Positions 42,058 to 52,120 of a DNA stretch of 64,000 nucleotides are shown here, piece by piece. Under the pieces are notes generated by a model that worked only from the letters and a program-made list of their open reading frames with translations, did no database searches and was not told the DNA's origin. The DNA lies in NCBI GenBank assembly GCA_021782495.1, contig JAJXUV010000002.1:205791-269790 (forward strand), in the 5' to 3' direction. The stretch comes from Pseudomonadota bacterium. GTDB taxonomy: Bacteria; Pseudomonadota; Gammaproteobacteria; UBA1113. How positions within the stretch are numbered: position 1 is the stretch's first letter; the number at the start of each line of letters is the position of its first letter. The position numbers and the translations under genes are program-made.

Positions 42058-44664
42058 ATGGACATGAATCAACTGACACAAGCCTTTTTGAAAGCCTTGG
42101 AGCGTGCGCAATCTATTGCGGTGGCGCACGAACACCAATTTATAGAGCCGCAACACGTCTTGTCCGCCTTGCTGGAATCGCCGAGTACGGTAGGGCAATT
42201 GCTGAATGAATGCGATATTGCTTTACCCACCTTAAAACAGCGCTTAGAGGCTTTACTCGACAGCATGCCCCAAGTGGCCAATGTGGTGGATGTGCACATA
42301 TCGCGGGATTTGCAGCGGGTTTTATTGGGCTGCGAAAAATTGGCGCGCGAACACCAAGATCAATTCATTTCCAGCGAATGGTTCATTTTAGCCGTCCTGG
42401 ACGTCGATTGCACTTTGACCGGATTGCTGGAAGAATTGTATAAGGCCACCAATAAAAAAGGTGGAAATTTAAAGCAAGAATTAATATTATCCATTAATAA
42501 ACTGAGACAAGGAGATAAAGTGATGAGTGAAGGGGCTGAAGAAGCGCGCTTTGCGCTTCAAAAATACACCATCGATTTAACCGCTCGTGCTTTGGAGGGG
42601 AAATTAGACCCCGTGATTGGTCGCGACAATGAAATTCGACGCACCATCCAAGTTTTGCAAAGGCGAACCAAAAACAATCCCGTGTTGGTCGGTGAACCTG
42701 GCGTGGGAAAAACCGCGATTGTAGAAGGGTTGGCACAACGGATTGTGAATAAAGAAGTCCCTGAAGGCTTGCGCAATAAAAAAGTATTGGCCTTAGATAT
42801 GGGCGCTTTGGTGGCAGGCGCCAAATACAGAGGGGAATTTGAAGAGCGTTTAAAAGGCGTCTTGAATGAATTAAACAAGCAAGAAGGTCAGATCATCTTA
42901 TTTGTCGATGAATTGCATTTGATCGTCGGCGCTGGTAAGGCCGAAGGCGCCATGGATGCCGGCAATATGTTAAAACCCGCTTTGTCTAGAGGCGAATTGC
43001 ATTGCATCGGTGCGACCACTTTAGACGAATATCGACAATACATCGAAAAAGACGCCGCCTTAGAGCGGCGTTTTCAAATGGTGTTGGTCGATGAACCCAA
43101 CGTCGAAGATGCCATCGCTATTTTGAGAGGCTTAAAAGAACGCTATGAAATTCACCATGGGGTAGAATTAACCGACAGAGCCATCGTTGCTGCGGTGACT
43201 TTATCGCACCGTTATATTTCTGGGCGTAAATTACCGGATAAAGCCATTGACCTCATCGATGAAGCTATGAGCCACATCCGCATGGAAATCGATTCTATGC
43301 CTGAAGAAATGGATAAAATAGAACGACGTTTGATTCAATTGAAAATAGAGCGCGAAGCTTTGAAAAAAGAAAAAGACGAAGCCTCTAAAAAACGCTTGCA
43401 CGATTTGGAATCTGAAATAGAAAAACTCGAGCGTGAATTTGCAGATTTTGCAGAAGTGTGGAAGGCTGAAAAAGCCGCCATTCAAGGAACACAAGGGATC
43501 AAAGAAAAATTAGAAGTTGCGCGAATGGAAATGGAAAGTGCGCGTCGCGTGGGTGATTTAGGAAAAATGTCGGAATTGCAATATGGCCGTATTCCCGAAT
43601 TGGAAAAACAATTGCAAGCCGCAAGCCAATTGGAATCTCAACCTAAGCGCTTAGTGCGCACTGCAGTGACCGAAGAAGAAATTGCAGAAATTGTGTCAAA
43701 ATGGACGCACATTCCGGTGAGTCGCATGTTGTCTGGTGAAAAAGAAAAATTATTGACGATGGAAAAGACTTTACACAGCCGTTTGGTGGGCCAAGACGAA
43801 GCCGTCGATGCCGTGGCCAACGCCATACGTCGTTCACGCGCCGGTTTATCCGATCCCAACAAACCCATTGGTTCTTTTTTATTTTTAGGACCAACGGGGG
43901 TGGGTAAAACCGAACTGTGTAAATCTTTGGCGCAATTTTTATTTGACACCGAAGATGCGATGATTCGCATCGACATGTCTGAATTCATGGAAAAACATTC
44001 CGTTGCCCGTTTAATTGGTGCGCCCCCTGGTTACGTGGGTTATGAAGAAGGTGGGTATTTGACTGAGGCCGTGCGTCGCAAACCCTATTCTTTAATTTTA
44101 TTTGATGAAATTGAAAAAGCCCATTCGGATGTCTTTAATATTTTATTGCAAGTTTTGGACGACGGTCGTTTGACGGATGGCCAAGGTCGCACCGTGGATT
44201 TTAAAAATACCGTGATTGTGATGACCTCTAATTTGGGGTCATCTTTGATCCAAGAATGCGTCCAAAAAGGGGATAACGATTATGCTGCCATGAAAGCCAA
44301 AGTCATGGATGTGGTGTCTACACATTTTAGACCGGAATTTATCAATCGCTTAGATGAAATTGTGGTATTCCATCCTTTGAGTGCAGCGCAAATCAAGCAC
44401 ATCGCCGGTTTGCAAATAGAGCGCTTGGCAAAGCGTTTGAAGACAAAAGACATTCTTTTGAAATGGGATGAAAAAGTGCTGGATTATTTGGCCGAATGTG
44501 GGTATGATCCGGTGTATGGTGCACGGCCTTTAAAACGAGCGGTGCAACAAAATTTAGAAGATCCTTTGGCACAACAATTGTTAAAAGGAGATTATCTGCC
44601 AGGTGATACGGTAGAAGCCACGGTGAAAGGCGATCGCATCGAATTTCATTGTCGAAAACCCTAA
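42058..44664 (+). CDS. clpB: Disaggregase chaperone ClpB
   Basis: ClpB is a hexameric AAA+ machine that pulls proteins out of aggregates with DnaK. The 868-residue protein has an N-terminal Clp repeat domain, first Walker [11 protein letters not shown] (about residue 212), the middle coiled-coil propeller (about 405-525), second Walker [11 protein letters not shown] (about residue 611), arginine finger region and the C-terminal oligomerisation segment. Length matches the family (E. coli 857). GGAGAG precedes the ATG and a near-perfect sigma-32 promoter lies upstream. Confidence 0.98.
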   Translation: MDMNQLTQAFLKALERAQSIAVAHEHQFIEPQHVLSALLESPSTVGQLLNECDIALPTLKQRLEALLDSMPQVANVVDVHISRDLQRVLLGCEKLAREHQDQFISSEWFILAVLDVDCTLTGLLEELYKATNKKGGNLKQELILSINKLRQGDKVMSEGAEEARFALQKYTIDLTARALEGKLDPVIGRDNEIRRTIQVLQRRTKNNPVLVGEPGVGKTAIVEGLAQRIVNKEVPEGLRNKKVLALDMGALVAGAKYRGEFEERLKGVLNELNKQEGQIILFVDELHLIVGAGKAEGAMDAGNMLKPALSRGELHCIGATTLDEYRQYIEKDAALERRFQMVLVDEPNVEDAIAILRGLKERYEIHHGVELTDRAIVAAVTLSHRYISGRKLPDKAIDLIDEAMSHIRMEIDSMPEEMDKIERRLIQLKIEREALKKEKDEASKKRLHDLESEIEKLEREFADFAEVWKAEKAAIQGTQGIKEKLEVARMEMESARRVGDLGKMSELQYGRIPELEKQLQAASQLESQPKRLVRTAVTEEEIAEIVSKWTHIPVSRMLSGEKEKLLTMEKTLHSRLVGQDEAVDAVANAIRRSRAGLSDPNKPIGSFLFLGPTGVGKTELCKSLAQFLFDTEDAMIRIDMSEFMEKHSVARLIGAPPGYVGYEEGGYLTEAVRRKPYSLILFDEIEKAHSDVFNILLQVLDDGRLTDGQGRTVDFKNTVIVMTSNLGSSLIQECVQKGDNDYAAMKAKVMDVVSTHFRPEFINRLDEIVVFHPLSAAQIKHIAGLQIERLAKRLKTKDILLKWDEKVLDYLAECGYDPVYGARPLKRAVQQNLEDPLAQQLLKGDYLPGDTVEATVKGDRIEFHCRKP

Positions 44665-44675
44665 GGAAGAATGTC

Positions 44676-45239
44676 ATGAAAAAGTGGATTTTATTTATTT
44701 TTTTCTTTATGCTCAGTAGCCTTGTCTATGCCAGTACGTCCAATATGTTGCTGCGACCTGCTATACAATTGGATGACATCCTGCCGATGAAAAAGATTGA
44801 CAAAAGTGTGGATAATATTTACGTGAGTATCAGTGAATTTAATTCCAAAGGCCGAGATCGTTATTACACCATTCCGCAATCGCCCGTTTATTGGCCGGAA
44901 AAATCCCTCCATGAAATCAACAATTTTCAATTGTGGCAAGGAAAATTACCGGTTATGGGCGCAACCGAAGTAGTGATTTCTTTGATTGAACAAGATACTC
45001 AACCCTGGCATTTGGACGATTTAATTTCTGTGATTAAAATTAAGATGGTCAATCAAGACGGTCAAATTCAGTATCAATGGTATCAAGATGGCAAATTGAT
45101 CGCCAAGCAAAAAAATACAGTCGAAATACAATTCAAAAGCAGTAACGAGGGGTATAAAGCCCATTTTTCTTTGATTTTACGTGATAGCGCTAGAGCCAAA
45201 TCAAAAGTCAGGGGTGAAAAGAGGATGGAAAAGGAATAG
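44676..45239 (+). CDS. Secreted protein of unknown function
   Basis: A 187-residue protein with a signal peptide (MKKWILFIFFFMLSSLVYAS). The rest is beta-rich (VDNIYVSISEFNSKG, AQYQWYQDGKLIAKQ-like segments) and ends in a basic/acidic tail. I do not recognise the family. AAGGAAGA before ATG 44676 and the TAA of clpB just upstream show it follows clpB closely, perhaps sharing its heat-shock transcript. The stop overlaps the ABC ATPase start. Whether it serves the transporter (for example as a substrate-binding or accessory protein) is unknown. Confidence 0.6.
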   Translation: MKKWILFIFFFMLSSLVYASTSNMLLRPAIQLDDILPMKKIDKSVDNIYVSISEFNSKGRDRYYTIPQSPVYWPEKSLHEINNFQLWQGKLPVMGATEVVISLIEQDTQPWHLDDLISVIKIKMVNQDGQIQYQWYQDGKLIAKQKNTVEIQFKSSNEGYKAHFSLILRDSARAKSKVRGEKRMEKE

Positions 45240-46729
45240 TGAGTGTATCCATCGAGCACTTGTCCATTTCGAAATTACGAGAAGAAGAGCGGCATTATCT
45301 CACCAAACAAGTCACTTTTTCAGTAAAGTCAGGAAAAACCCTAGCGATATTAGGTTGTTCGGGCTCCGGTAAAACCTTAACGGCCTTAGCCATCGCGGGC
45401 TTATTGCCGCGTCAATTAGGGTATTTGAAAGGTGGAAAAGTTCTCTTTGAAAATTTGAATTTATTAATGACGCCTGAATGGCAATTGCAAAAATTGCGCG
45501 CCGCGTCGATTGCCTATTTATTTCAAGAACCAGCAACGGCTTTTAATCCTGTGATGAGCATCGGTCAACAAATGGATGAAGTCTTGCGTCGTCATCAACA
45601 CGATAACCGAAAAATGCGATACCAACGGTGTTTGAAGGGTTTATCAGAAGTCGAATTGAATCCGCAATGCTATGATTTCTACCCGCATCAATTGTCGGGT
45701 GGCATGAAGCAGCGCGCTTTGTTGGCTTTGATGTTGTTGGTCGATCTCAAAATACTGATTGCTGACGAAATCACGTCTGCCTTAGATCCCGAAACCGAAA
45801 AACATATTTTAGAATTGTTAAAACGTTTGCAAGCGCAAAGACAATTTACGGTGATTTTAATTACCCACAATCAAGCTTTGGCACGCTATTATGCCGATGA
45901 TGTGGTGGTGCTTTATCAAGGTGAAGTGGTCGAAAAAGCAAGTGCTTCTGAGTTTTTCGAAGCGCCGCAACATCCCTACAGTCAACAATTGTTGCATACT
46001 GTTTTAAAACCTAAAATCCCGAAACCCATAGAAGGCGATCCTATTTTAGCGGTTGAAAAATTGTGTGTAGATTATCCTATTCGAAAGGGCGCTTGGCGAC
46101 GTTGTGTGGGCGTGACTCACGCTGTCATCGATGCCCATTTTGCTTTGTATCCGGGGCAAACTTTGGCTTTGGTGGGAACTTCGGGTTCTGGCAAATCCAG
46201 CATCGCCAAAGCTTTGTTTGGTTTGGTCAAAAGTCAAAGTGATGCGATTGTGTGGCAAGGCAAAAAAGTATCTTTGCCGCAATTATTAGGTCGCATGCAA
46301 TTGATTTTGCAAGATCCTGCCGCGGCTTTGGACCCACGCATGACGATCGCGCAAATTTTAGAAGAAAATTTTAATTCCAAAAGTCCTGTTTCTTACAAAC
46401 AACAGATTGAAAATGTCATGGACAGTGTGGGTTTAGACAAAACGATGTTAGCACGTTATCCCCATGAATTTTCTGGGGGGCAACGACAACGCATTTGCAT
46501 TGCACGCGCTTTGATGGCTTCTTCTCCGGTTTGGGTGTTGGATGAATCGACCAGTGCTTTAGACAGTTTAGTCAAGGCACAAATTTTAAATTTACTCAAA
46601 AAATTGCAAGCAGAATTGCAATTGGCTTATTTATTCATCAGCCACGATTGGGAAGCAATTCACTGTATGGCTGATGAAATCAAAGTGATGAAGGCGGGGC
46701 GGTTGGCGGAGTGTATTGCCGCTGCTTAA
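45239..46729 (+). CDS. Tandem ABC ATPase of the dipeptide/oligopeptide type (YejF-like)
   Basis: The 496-residue protein contains two ABC ATPase domains in one chain, like E. coli YejF. First half: Walker A GCSGSGKT (residues 39-46), signature LSGGMKQRALLALML, Walker B LLIADEITSALDPETE. Second half: Walker A GTSGSGKSS (about residue 312), signature FSGGQRQRICIARAL, Walker B WVLDESTSALD. The linker carries the oligopeptide-transporter tail (YSQQLLHTVL). No permease or binding protein gene lies next to it, so it is an orphan here. The start is a GTG overlapping the preceding stop. Confidence 0.9.
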   Translation: MSVSIEHLSISKLREEERHYLTKQVTFSVKSGKTLAILGCSGSGKTLTALAIAGLLPRQLGYLKGGKVLFENLNLLMTPEWQLQKLRAASIAYLFQEPATAFNPVMSIGQQMDEVLRRHQHDNRKMRYQRCLKGLSEVELNPQCYDFYPHQLSGGMKQRALLALMLLVDLKILIADEITSALDPETEKHILELLKRLQAQRQFTVILITHNQALARYYADDVVVLYQGEVVEKASASEFFEAPQHPYSQQLLHTVLKPKIPKPIEGDPILAVEKLCVDYPIRKGAWRRCVGVTHAVIDAHFALYPGQTLALVGTSGSGKSSIAKALFGLVKSQSDAIVWQGKKVSLPQLLGRMQLILQDPAAALDPRMTIAQILEENFNSKSPVSYKQQIENVMDSVGLDKTMLARYPHEFSGGQRQRICIARALMASSPVWVLDESTSALDSLVKAQILNLLKKLQAELQLAYLFISHDWEAIHCMADEIKVMKAGRLAECIAAA

Positions 46730-46784
46730 TACAGAATTTGTCAAGTGGGATATTCAAGATTTAAGTTGTTGATTTTATTTTGAA

Positions 46785-48371
46785 TTATTTTTTGATTGTC
46801 AATACTTGACCTATCTTTAAATGGTTGCTTTTCAAATGATTCATTTTGAGCAAAGCATTCACTGAGATGCCATACTTTTTGGCAATAGCCGCTAAGGTAT
46901 CGCCGGCTTTGATACTGTAAGTTGTAGGGGTAGTCTGCGTAGTCGTGTCAGTTGCTTTGGTATCAGCCGTATCAGTCGTAACCGCCGTCGTATCATCCGA
47001 AGCACCCAATTTCAACACTTGGCCTTTGTGTAAAGTACTGTTGGCCGTCAAATGATTCCAAGCCATTAAATCTTGTAGTTTGACGTGGTTGTGCGCTGCT
47101 ACTTTACTTAAGGTATCACCTGAACCTACTTTATAAGTGACTACCGCATTATGCGTGCTGGGAGAATTTACTTCTGTATTCGGTGTTGCATCCGTTTGAG
47201 TGGGATTCGGATTGACTGTTGTCGAAGCAGCGTCGGCTTCTTGTGTGGGAGCAGGCATTTGTACTTTTACCGTTGTACCTTGCGCATCCATATTTTCTTT
47301 GAAAGTTTGCACTTTTTCCACGGGAATTAAAACGTGTGTGGGCGCATTGCTAGTCGTCTGCGCTTGTTTGACGCCAGGATTTAAACTACGTACTTCATCG
47401 ACGGAGGTATCCGATAATTTAGCCACTTTGGTCAAAGCCATGGGACTGTTGACATCCACTTTGGCAAAATACGGTTTATTGGGGATAGAAGGTAAATCAA
47501 TACCATACTTTTCGGGATCTTGAATAATCGCCGCAATGGCTAATAAACGCGGTACATATTGTTTGGTTTGTTGTGGCAAATGCAAGGACCAAAATCGAGT
47601 ACCGCTGTGATCGCCTTTATTGATTTTATCCGCATTTAAAACCGTTCCAGGTCCTGCATTGTAAGCTGCCAAAGCCAGTAACCAATTGTTATCGAACATG
47701 TTGTCCAAATAATTCAAATAACCCAATGCCGCTTGCGTAGAACTCATCACATCGCGTCGACCATCAAAACCAGAATTTTGTTTTAAACCCAAATGCGCTG
47801 CCGTTTGCGGCATGAGTTGCCATAAACCTGCGGCTCCCACATTCGAATACGCAAAGGGATTGTAGGTACTTTCAATAATAGGTAATAAGACCAATTCACC
47901 GGGTAGCCCTTTTTCTTTGACTTGTTCGTGCACGTAATAGAGATAAGGCGCGGCTTGGGTGGCGATGTCTGTTAAACTTTTAGGGTGTTTTTGATACCAA
48001 CGGATTTGTTGTTGCACGGCAGGATTGTCGCTGTAACCCGATAAAGTAAAATCATCTGCAATTTTTTTCCAAATGTCGTCGGAACTCCCTTCGTTTTCGA
48101 GGTTTTTCTTTTTAATATTTTTAAAGGGGACTGAGGCATGTCCTTGTACGGGTGGCATCAAAGCCAATAGCCCTAAGGCACCCATACTCAGCGTGAAACT
48201 GAGTTTGGCGTGGTGTCTTAAGCGGTGGAAAAGCGATCGCTTTGTGGCGCTTAAACCTTTGTGCCCGCTGAGTGTAGAGACCTTTCTCTTGGGCATTGAA
48301 TTTTTATAATTCAAATAATTCGGAGGCTGATACAACTTCTCATGTTGCGTCGCCTTATGATGTAAGGACAT
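46785..48371 (-). CDS. mltD: Membrane-bound lytic murein transglycosylase D with two LysM domains
   Basis: MltD cleaves the glycan strands of peptidoglycan. The 528-residue protein has a basic N-terminus and one hydrophobic segment (about residues 59-72), the catalytic glutamate E167 in LLPIIESTYNPFAYSNVGAAGLWQLMP, the family block AYNAGPG (about 240) and two C-terminal LysM domains (about 406-453 and 483-528, both TLxxxAxxxxV) that bind peptidoglycan. The long N-terminus before the membrane segment is unusual and lacks a lipobox; an internal ATG (MPKRKV, residue 26) is an alternative start, but GAGG precedes the ATG at 48371. Confidence 0.92.
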   Translation of the reverse strand: MSLHHKATQHEKLYQPPNYLNYKNSMPKRKVSTLSGHKGLSATKRSLFHRLRHHAKLSFTLSMGALGLLALMPPVQGHASVPFKNIKKKNLENEGSSDDIWKKIADDFTLSGYSDNPAVQQQIRWYQKHPKSLTDIATQAAPYLYYVHEQVKEKGLPGELVLLPIIESTYNPFAYSNVGAAGLWQLMPQTAAHLGLKQNSGFDGRRDVMSSTQAALGYLNYLDNMFDNNWLLALAAYNAGPGTVLNADKINKGDHSGTRFWSLHLPQQTKQYVPRLLAIAAIIQDPEKYGIDLPSIPNKPYFAKVDVNSPMALTKVAKLSDTSVDEVRSLNPGVKQAQTTSNAPTHVLIPVEKVQTFKENMDAQGTTVKVQMPAPTQEADAASTTVNPNPTQTDATPNTEVNSPSTHNAVVTYKVGSGDTLSKVAAHNHVKLQDLMAWNHLTANSTLHKGQVLKLGASDDTTAVTTDTADTKATDTTTQTTPTTYSIKAGDTLAAIAKKYGISVNALLKMNHLKSNHLKIGQVLTIKK

Positions 48372-48678
48372 GATATTTTACCTCATGTGTTTGATTTTTA
48401 TAGTAAAATAAATATCTAACCCATAAATTGTACAATACTTAATCAATAGTTTAACCGTTTTGGAGGGTTTTTGCAACTTTGCACGCCTACGGTGTTTCTT
48501 TCAGAGCGCTCAAAAGTTCTCGATCCACGAAAAGCCTCTTCTTTCGAAATCCAGCTCGCGGGGTCCTGTCCGGTAATTCTCCCCATCGTGCTCGTGCCTG
48601 CGCGCGCCGGGGACCCCATCACCGGCCATCCCCGCGATAACTATCGGATCCCCCATAAAGCTATTGCCTGAGTTCTTA
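48372..48678. other. Intergenic region before the ankyrin gene, first part
   Basis: No convincing gene. It holds the leader of mltD on the left, a degenerate repeat shared with 23265-23291 (48537-48563, starting TCTTCTTTCG), and a GC-rich stretch (48560-48660) that would read as a low-complexity peptide in one frame only. Nothing else is recognised. Confidence 0.6.
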
Positions 48679-48749
48679 CCGAGCCGCGACCGTGAGAGAG
48701 CGGAGGTTCGGAGCACATGCTTCTCCGTTCCCTGACGGTCGCGGCTCGG
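48679..48749. repeat. Family A palindrome, copy 3 (degenerate)
   Basis: The arms start CCGAGCCGCGACCG (48679) and end GGTCGCGGCTCGG (48749), with three mismatches in the inner part. This older-looking copy lies upstream of the ankyrin gene. Confidence 0.85.
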
Positions 48750-48873
48750 TTGGCTCTGTTAGTTTTTTTCTATTTTCACAGTAAAAATCTGCCGTTAAGA
48801 GCTTGCCTACACTTTATAATTATAATATTATGCAACAATACATTTATGGCTTAATATTTCGTTAATGTCTAAT

Positions 48874-48882
48874 TGATATAAT
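48874..48882 (+). promoter_or_regulatory. Extended -10 promoter of the ankyrin gene
   Basis: TGATATAAT is a perfect extended -10 element (TGnTATAAT) 42 bp before the start codon. A second candidate is TTGCCT (48805-48810) with TATTAT 17 bp downstream. Both lie in an unusually AT-rich stretch. Confidence 0.5.
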
Positions 48883-48924
48883 GACCCATTACAATTAATA
48901 CATTAAAAATAGTGAAGATAAAAA

Positions 48925-51492
48925 ATGGCTGACTGCACTCAAAATCTTAAAATAATCCTTGAAGGATTTATTTCCTTGCAAAATGAGCAAGATCCCGCGC
49001 GTCAACAACAACTTCGAAAACAGATTAAAGATGCTTATTTTTATTTGATCGATAATGCTGGACAAGGGAAAGGGAAAGATAATGTTGGAGCAGATGATTT
49101 TATGGGAGATGTTGGAAATGCTTTGGAAAGCTTGGAAGGTTTGGGAAGGGAGGCGTTCTTAAAAATAGCAGCAGAATTGACTACTAGTATGCCGGATATT
49201 GGGCGACTTTACGAATTCCCACAGGATCTAAAAGATGGAATCAAATATTCTGCCGACAAATATACCTTTATTGAATTTAACGATTTAGAGGCATTTTATA
49301 ATGCCAAATTGTCACTGGAATGTACGAATCAAATTTACTATGTAAAATTTACTGAGAATGGAAAATCGTATGTCTTATGCAAAATGAGAAATCCTGCTCA
49401 CGTACTACGCAATGATTCGATCGAAGTGAATAAAGATCTTACAGGAGAAAAACTAAAGCAGTTTATTTTTTCTAAACTAGAAAAAAAACAATGTAATTCT
49501 ACGACTTATTATGATTTTGATCAGTTTCATGCCTATTGTGTTGCTCAATTACAATGTATTTATTCTTTGCCAAGAATTGCGTTTAACAAGTTCTTATCTC
49601 AATTGGCTAACCAATGCGCGAATATAGGCGAAATAAACCAGCGCTTAGAAGAATTAGTGGGTAATGGTATTAAAAAAACTGCTTTGCATTATGCAGTCGA
49701 ATTTAATGATGCAGATCTTATCCGTGCATTAATAGCCAAAGGCGCACAGGTCAATGAAGAAGACGACAAGGGAGAAACGCCTTTACATTATGCAGCTAGA
49801 AATAATGCTCCTGAATTGGTAAAGCTTTTAATAGAAAAGGGTGCAGATGTCATTATTGTAGATAATAATGGTAAAAAGGCTATAGATCTTGCTGAGGATA
49901 AAGAGGTTCTCAGATCACTGGTTGAAGCGGGGGCCGAAAAAGCTGAAACATCTCCGCTTTTATATACGATACAAGTAGGAGGAAAGGCATTCCGTACGAC
50001 TTTAGAATTTTTTTCTGATTATGCTAACACTCAAGAAGAGGTGAAAGAGGCTGTAGATTATTTAATACGGGGTAAAGCAATTAATAAAATTGATTCTGAG
50101 GGGAAAACAGCCCTACATTATGCAGCTAGAAACAATGCTCCTGAATTGGTAAAGCTTTTAATAGAAAAGGGTGCAGATGTCACTATTGTAGATAATAATG
50201 GTAAAAAGGCTATAGATCTTGCTGAGGATAAAGAGGTTCTCAGATCACTGGTTGAAGCGGGGGCCGAAAAAGCTGAAACATCTCCGCTTTTATATGCGAT
50301 ACAAGTGGGAGGAAAGGCTTTCGGTAGGACTTTAGAAGTTTTTTCTATTCATTCTCAAACTCAAGAAAGGGTGAATGGTACTGTATCTATTTTAAGGGAA
50401 AATAAAGCGATTAACAAAGTTGACTCAGATGGAAAAACAGCCTTACACCATGCTGTCCAAGCTGATAATGTAGAATTGGTAAAGGCATTAACCAAAGTAG
50501 GCGCGGATGTCAATAAAGAAGATGCTAAAGGAAGAACGCCTTTGTATTATGCTGCTGAATCCGGTAATGTGGAATCTGTAAGTGCATTAATCGAAGCAGG
50601 CGCGGATGTCAATAAGGTAGATACCAAGAGAAAAACACTTTTGCACGATGCAGCTAAATCGGGCAATCCGAAATTGATATGCTTGTTAATCAAGGAAGGT
50701 CTGCATGTTGAAGAAGTAGATACTGAAGATAAAACGCCTTTGCATTATGCCGTTGAATCCGGTAATGTGGAAGCTGTAAGTGCATTAATCACAGAAGGCT
50801 CAAATGTTAATCAAGCCGATGCGACAAGAAAAACGCCTTTGCATTATGCCGTTGAATCCGGTAATGTGGAAGTTGTAAGTGCATTACTCGGCGCAGGCGC
50901 AGATATCAATTGCCCAGATTTGAATGGCGGAACACCTTTACATTATACACTGCAAACTCAAAATGGTGTTAAAACAGCACTTCTGTTGTTAAAAGCAGGC
51001 GCGGATATTTATCAACAATATCCGATGCAACAATCTGAGGGTGGCAACAAGCTTGGTCCATCTGTGTGTGCTTATTCTAAAAGAACATTTCCTTCAAAAA
51101 ACACAGAAGCTGCAGCCTTAATCCAAAGATACCACACGCTTTCAACCATCGGAAAGGTTGCTTTAGGAGTTGGCTGTGTTGTGGGTGTGAGTTTGGTGAT
51201 ACTGGCTGCAGCAGCATTGGTAGCGACTGTAGTGGGTGTGACACATGGTGCTGCTTTAGCGCCTTTAGCTGTTGCAGCACATACTTACGTACCATCCGCT
51301 GCAATTTCTGTGGGCGCAATCGGTACCTTATCCGCTTCTTATGCCTTGTTTAAGCATATCAAAAAAACACGTGATGAACTGAGTCATCGTTTTGCAGCTT
51401 GGGCGATTGGTTATGAGTTTTTTAGACCCAGTCGAAAAAGTGAAGGGGAGGTTTCCTCAGCGTTTTTCGGTATGAATCTAAACTTTAATTAG
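48925..51492 (+). CDS. Large ankyrin-repeat protein with C-terminal membrane hairpin
   Basis: The 855-residue protein has an N-terminal helical region (about 1-240) of unknown fold, then ankyrin repeats from about residue 247 to 720 (repeats like TPLHYAARNNAPELVKLLIEKGADV), and a C-terminal membrane pair (about 735-795, VALGVGCVVGVSLVILAAAALVATVVG) before a basic tail. Two long stretches around 290-370 and 400-480 are nearly identical, a recent 330-bp duplication. Such proteins in host-associated bacteria are often secreted effectors that bind host proteins; that role here is an inference. The start has only a weak AGA ribosome site. The stop overlaps the convergent thioesterase by 8 bp. Confidence 0.85.
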   Translation: MADCTQNLKIILEGFISLQNEQDPARQQQLRKQIKDAYFYLIDNAGQGKGKDNVGADDFMGDVGNALESLEGLGREAFLKIAAELTTSMPDIGRLYEFPQDLKDGIKYSADKYTFIEFNDLEAFYNAKLSLECTNQIYYVKFTENGKSYVLCKMRNPAHVLRNDSIEVNKDLTGEKLKQFIFSKLEKKQCNSTTYYDFDQFHAYCVAQLQCIYSLPRIAFNKFLSQLANQCANIGEINQRLEELVGNGIKKTALHYAVEFNDADLIRALIAKGAQVNEEDDKGETPLHYAARNNAPELVKLLIEKGADVIIVDNNGKKAIDLAEDKEVLRSLVEAGAEKAETSPLLYTIQVGGKAFRTTLEFFSDYANTQEEVKEAVDYLIRGKAINKIDSEGKTALHYAARNNAPELVKLLIEKGADVTIVDNNGKKAIDLAEDKEVLRSLVEAGAEKAETSPLLYAIQVGGKAFGRTLEVFSIHSQTQERVNGTVSILRENKAINKVDSDGKTALHHAVQADNVELVKALTKVGADVNKEDAKGRTPLYYAAESGNVESVSALIEAGADVNKVDTKRKTLLHDAAKSGNPKLICLLIKEGLHVEEVDTEDKTPLHYAVESGNVEAVSALITEGSNVNQADATRKTPLHYAVESGNVEVVSALLGAGADINCPDLNGGTPLHYTLQTQNGVKTALLLLKAGADIYQQYPMQQSEGGNKLGPSVCAYSKRTFPSKNTEAAALIQRYHTLSTIGKVALGVGCVVGVSLVILAAAALVATVVGVTHGAALAPLAVAAHTYVPSAAISVGAIGTLSASYALFKHIKKTRDELSHRFAAWAIGYEFFRPSRKSEGEVSSAFFGMNLNFN
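49784..50352. repeat. Near-identical 330-bp tandem duplication inside the ankyrin gene
   Basis: The sequences at about 49784-50022 and 50114-50352 differ at only a few positions; the offset is 330 bp (110 codons), so the reading frame is kept. A shorter 99-bp duplication (one ankyrin unit) is at about 50731-50828 and 50830-50927. Confidence 0.85.
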
Positions 51493-51958
51493 AACCTTTG
51501 TCTTTGTACAATTCCAAACGCATTTCTCTACGCTCTAAGGCTTCTTTGAAACGCCTTTTTTGTTCCGCAGTGTGCAAAATGAGCGGCGGAATCGCGGTTG
51601 ACTTTTTGTTTTCGTCTAGAGCGACCATCGTGATGTAACAACTGTTGGTGTAACGAATTTCTCCTGTCTGCAAGTTTTCAGTCGTGACTCGAATACCAAT
51701 TTCCATCGAGGTTTTACCAACATAATTGACTGTGGCGTAACACGTCAGCAATTCACCAACATAAATGGGTTCTTTAAAAAAGACTTGATCCACCGATAAA
51801 GTCACCATGGCTAAACCAGAATAACGCTTACTGCAGACATAAGCGACGTTGTCTAAAAATGCGAGTAACCAGCCGCCTTTGACATGCCCCATCAAATTCG
51901 CCATTTCTGGCATCATGATTTCTGACATGATGATAGTGCGTTCTCTTTCCTTATTCAT
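51485..51958 (-). CDS. YciA-type acyl-CoA thioesterase, copy 1
   Basis: A 157-residue hotdog-fold thioesterase that hydrolyses acyl-CoA to free acid and CoA. Seen: TIIMSEIMMPEMANLMGHVKGGWLLAFLDNVAYVCS (about residues 8-43, with the catalytic Asp in FLD), the second strand block VTLSVDQVFFKEPIYVGELLTCYATV and SMEIGIRVTTENLQTG. It is about 80% identical by eye to the neighbouring copy 2. The 3' end overlaps the ankyrin gene by 8 bp. Confidence 0.88.
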   Translation of the reverse strand: MNKERERTIIMSEIMMPEMANLMGHVKGGWLLAFLDNVAYVCSKRYSGLAMVTLSVDQVFFKEPIYVGELLTCYATVNYVGKTSMEIGIRVTTENLQTGEIRYTNSCYITMVALDENKKSTAIPPLILHTAEQKRRFKEALERREMRLELYKDKGSN

Positions 51959-52120
51959 GATACCTACGCTCTCTTTATTTTTAGCCTAAGGCAATGATTG
52001 CGATGGTGATATTTCGTTCGCAATAATAGCCCTTAGGGACCCACAGAAATTTAAACTGTAACTAAATTAATTATAGCATGAATTTTAAAAAGGGGGTATT
52101 TTGGCAAAGTTAGGGAGGGA

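Noticed and set aside
48471..48671. Plus-strand open frame of 66 codons in the gap before the ankyrin gene
   Set aside because: It runs through a dispersed repeat and a GC-rich patch, starts with an unlikely TTG and lacks a ribosome-binding site.
49784..50352. Ankyrin duplication as an assembly artefact
   Set aside because: The two copies differ at several positions and are joined by distinct sequence, so both are probably real; long reads would settle it.
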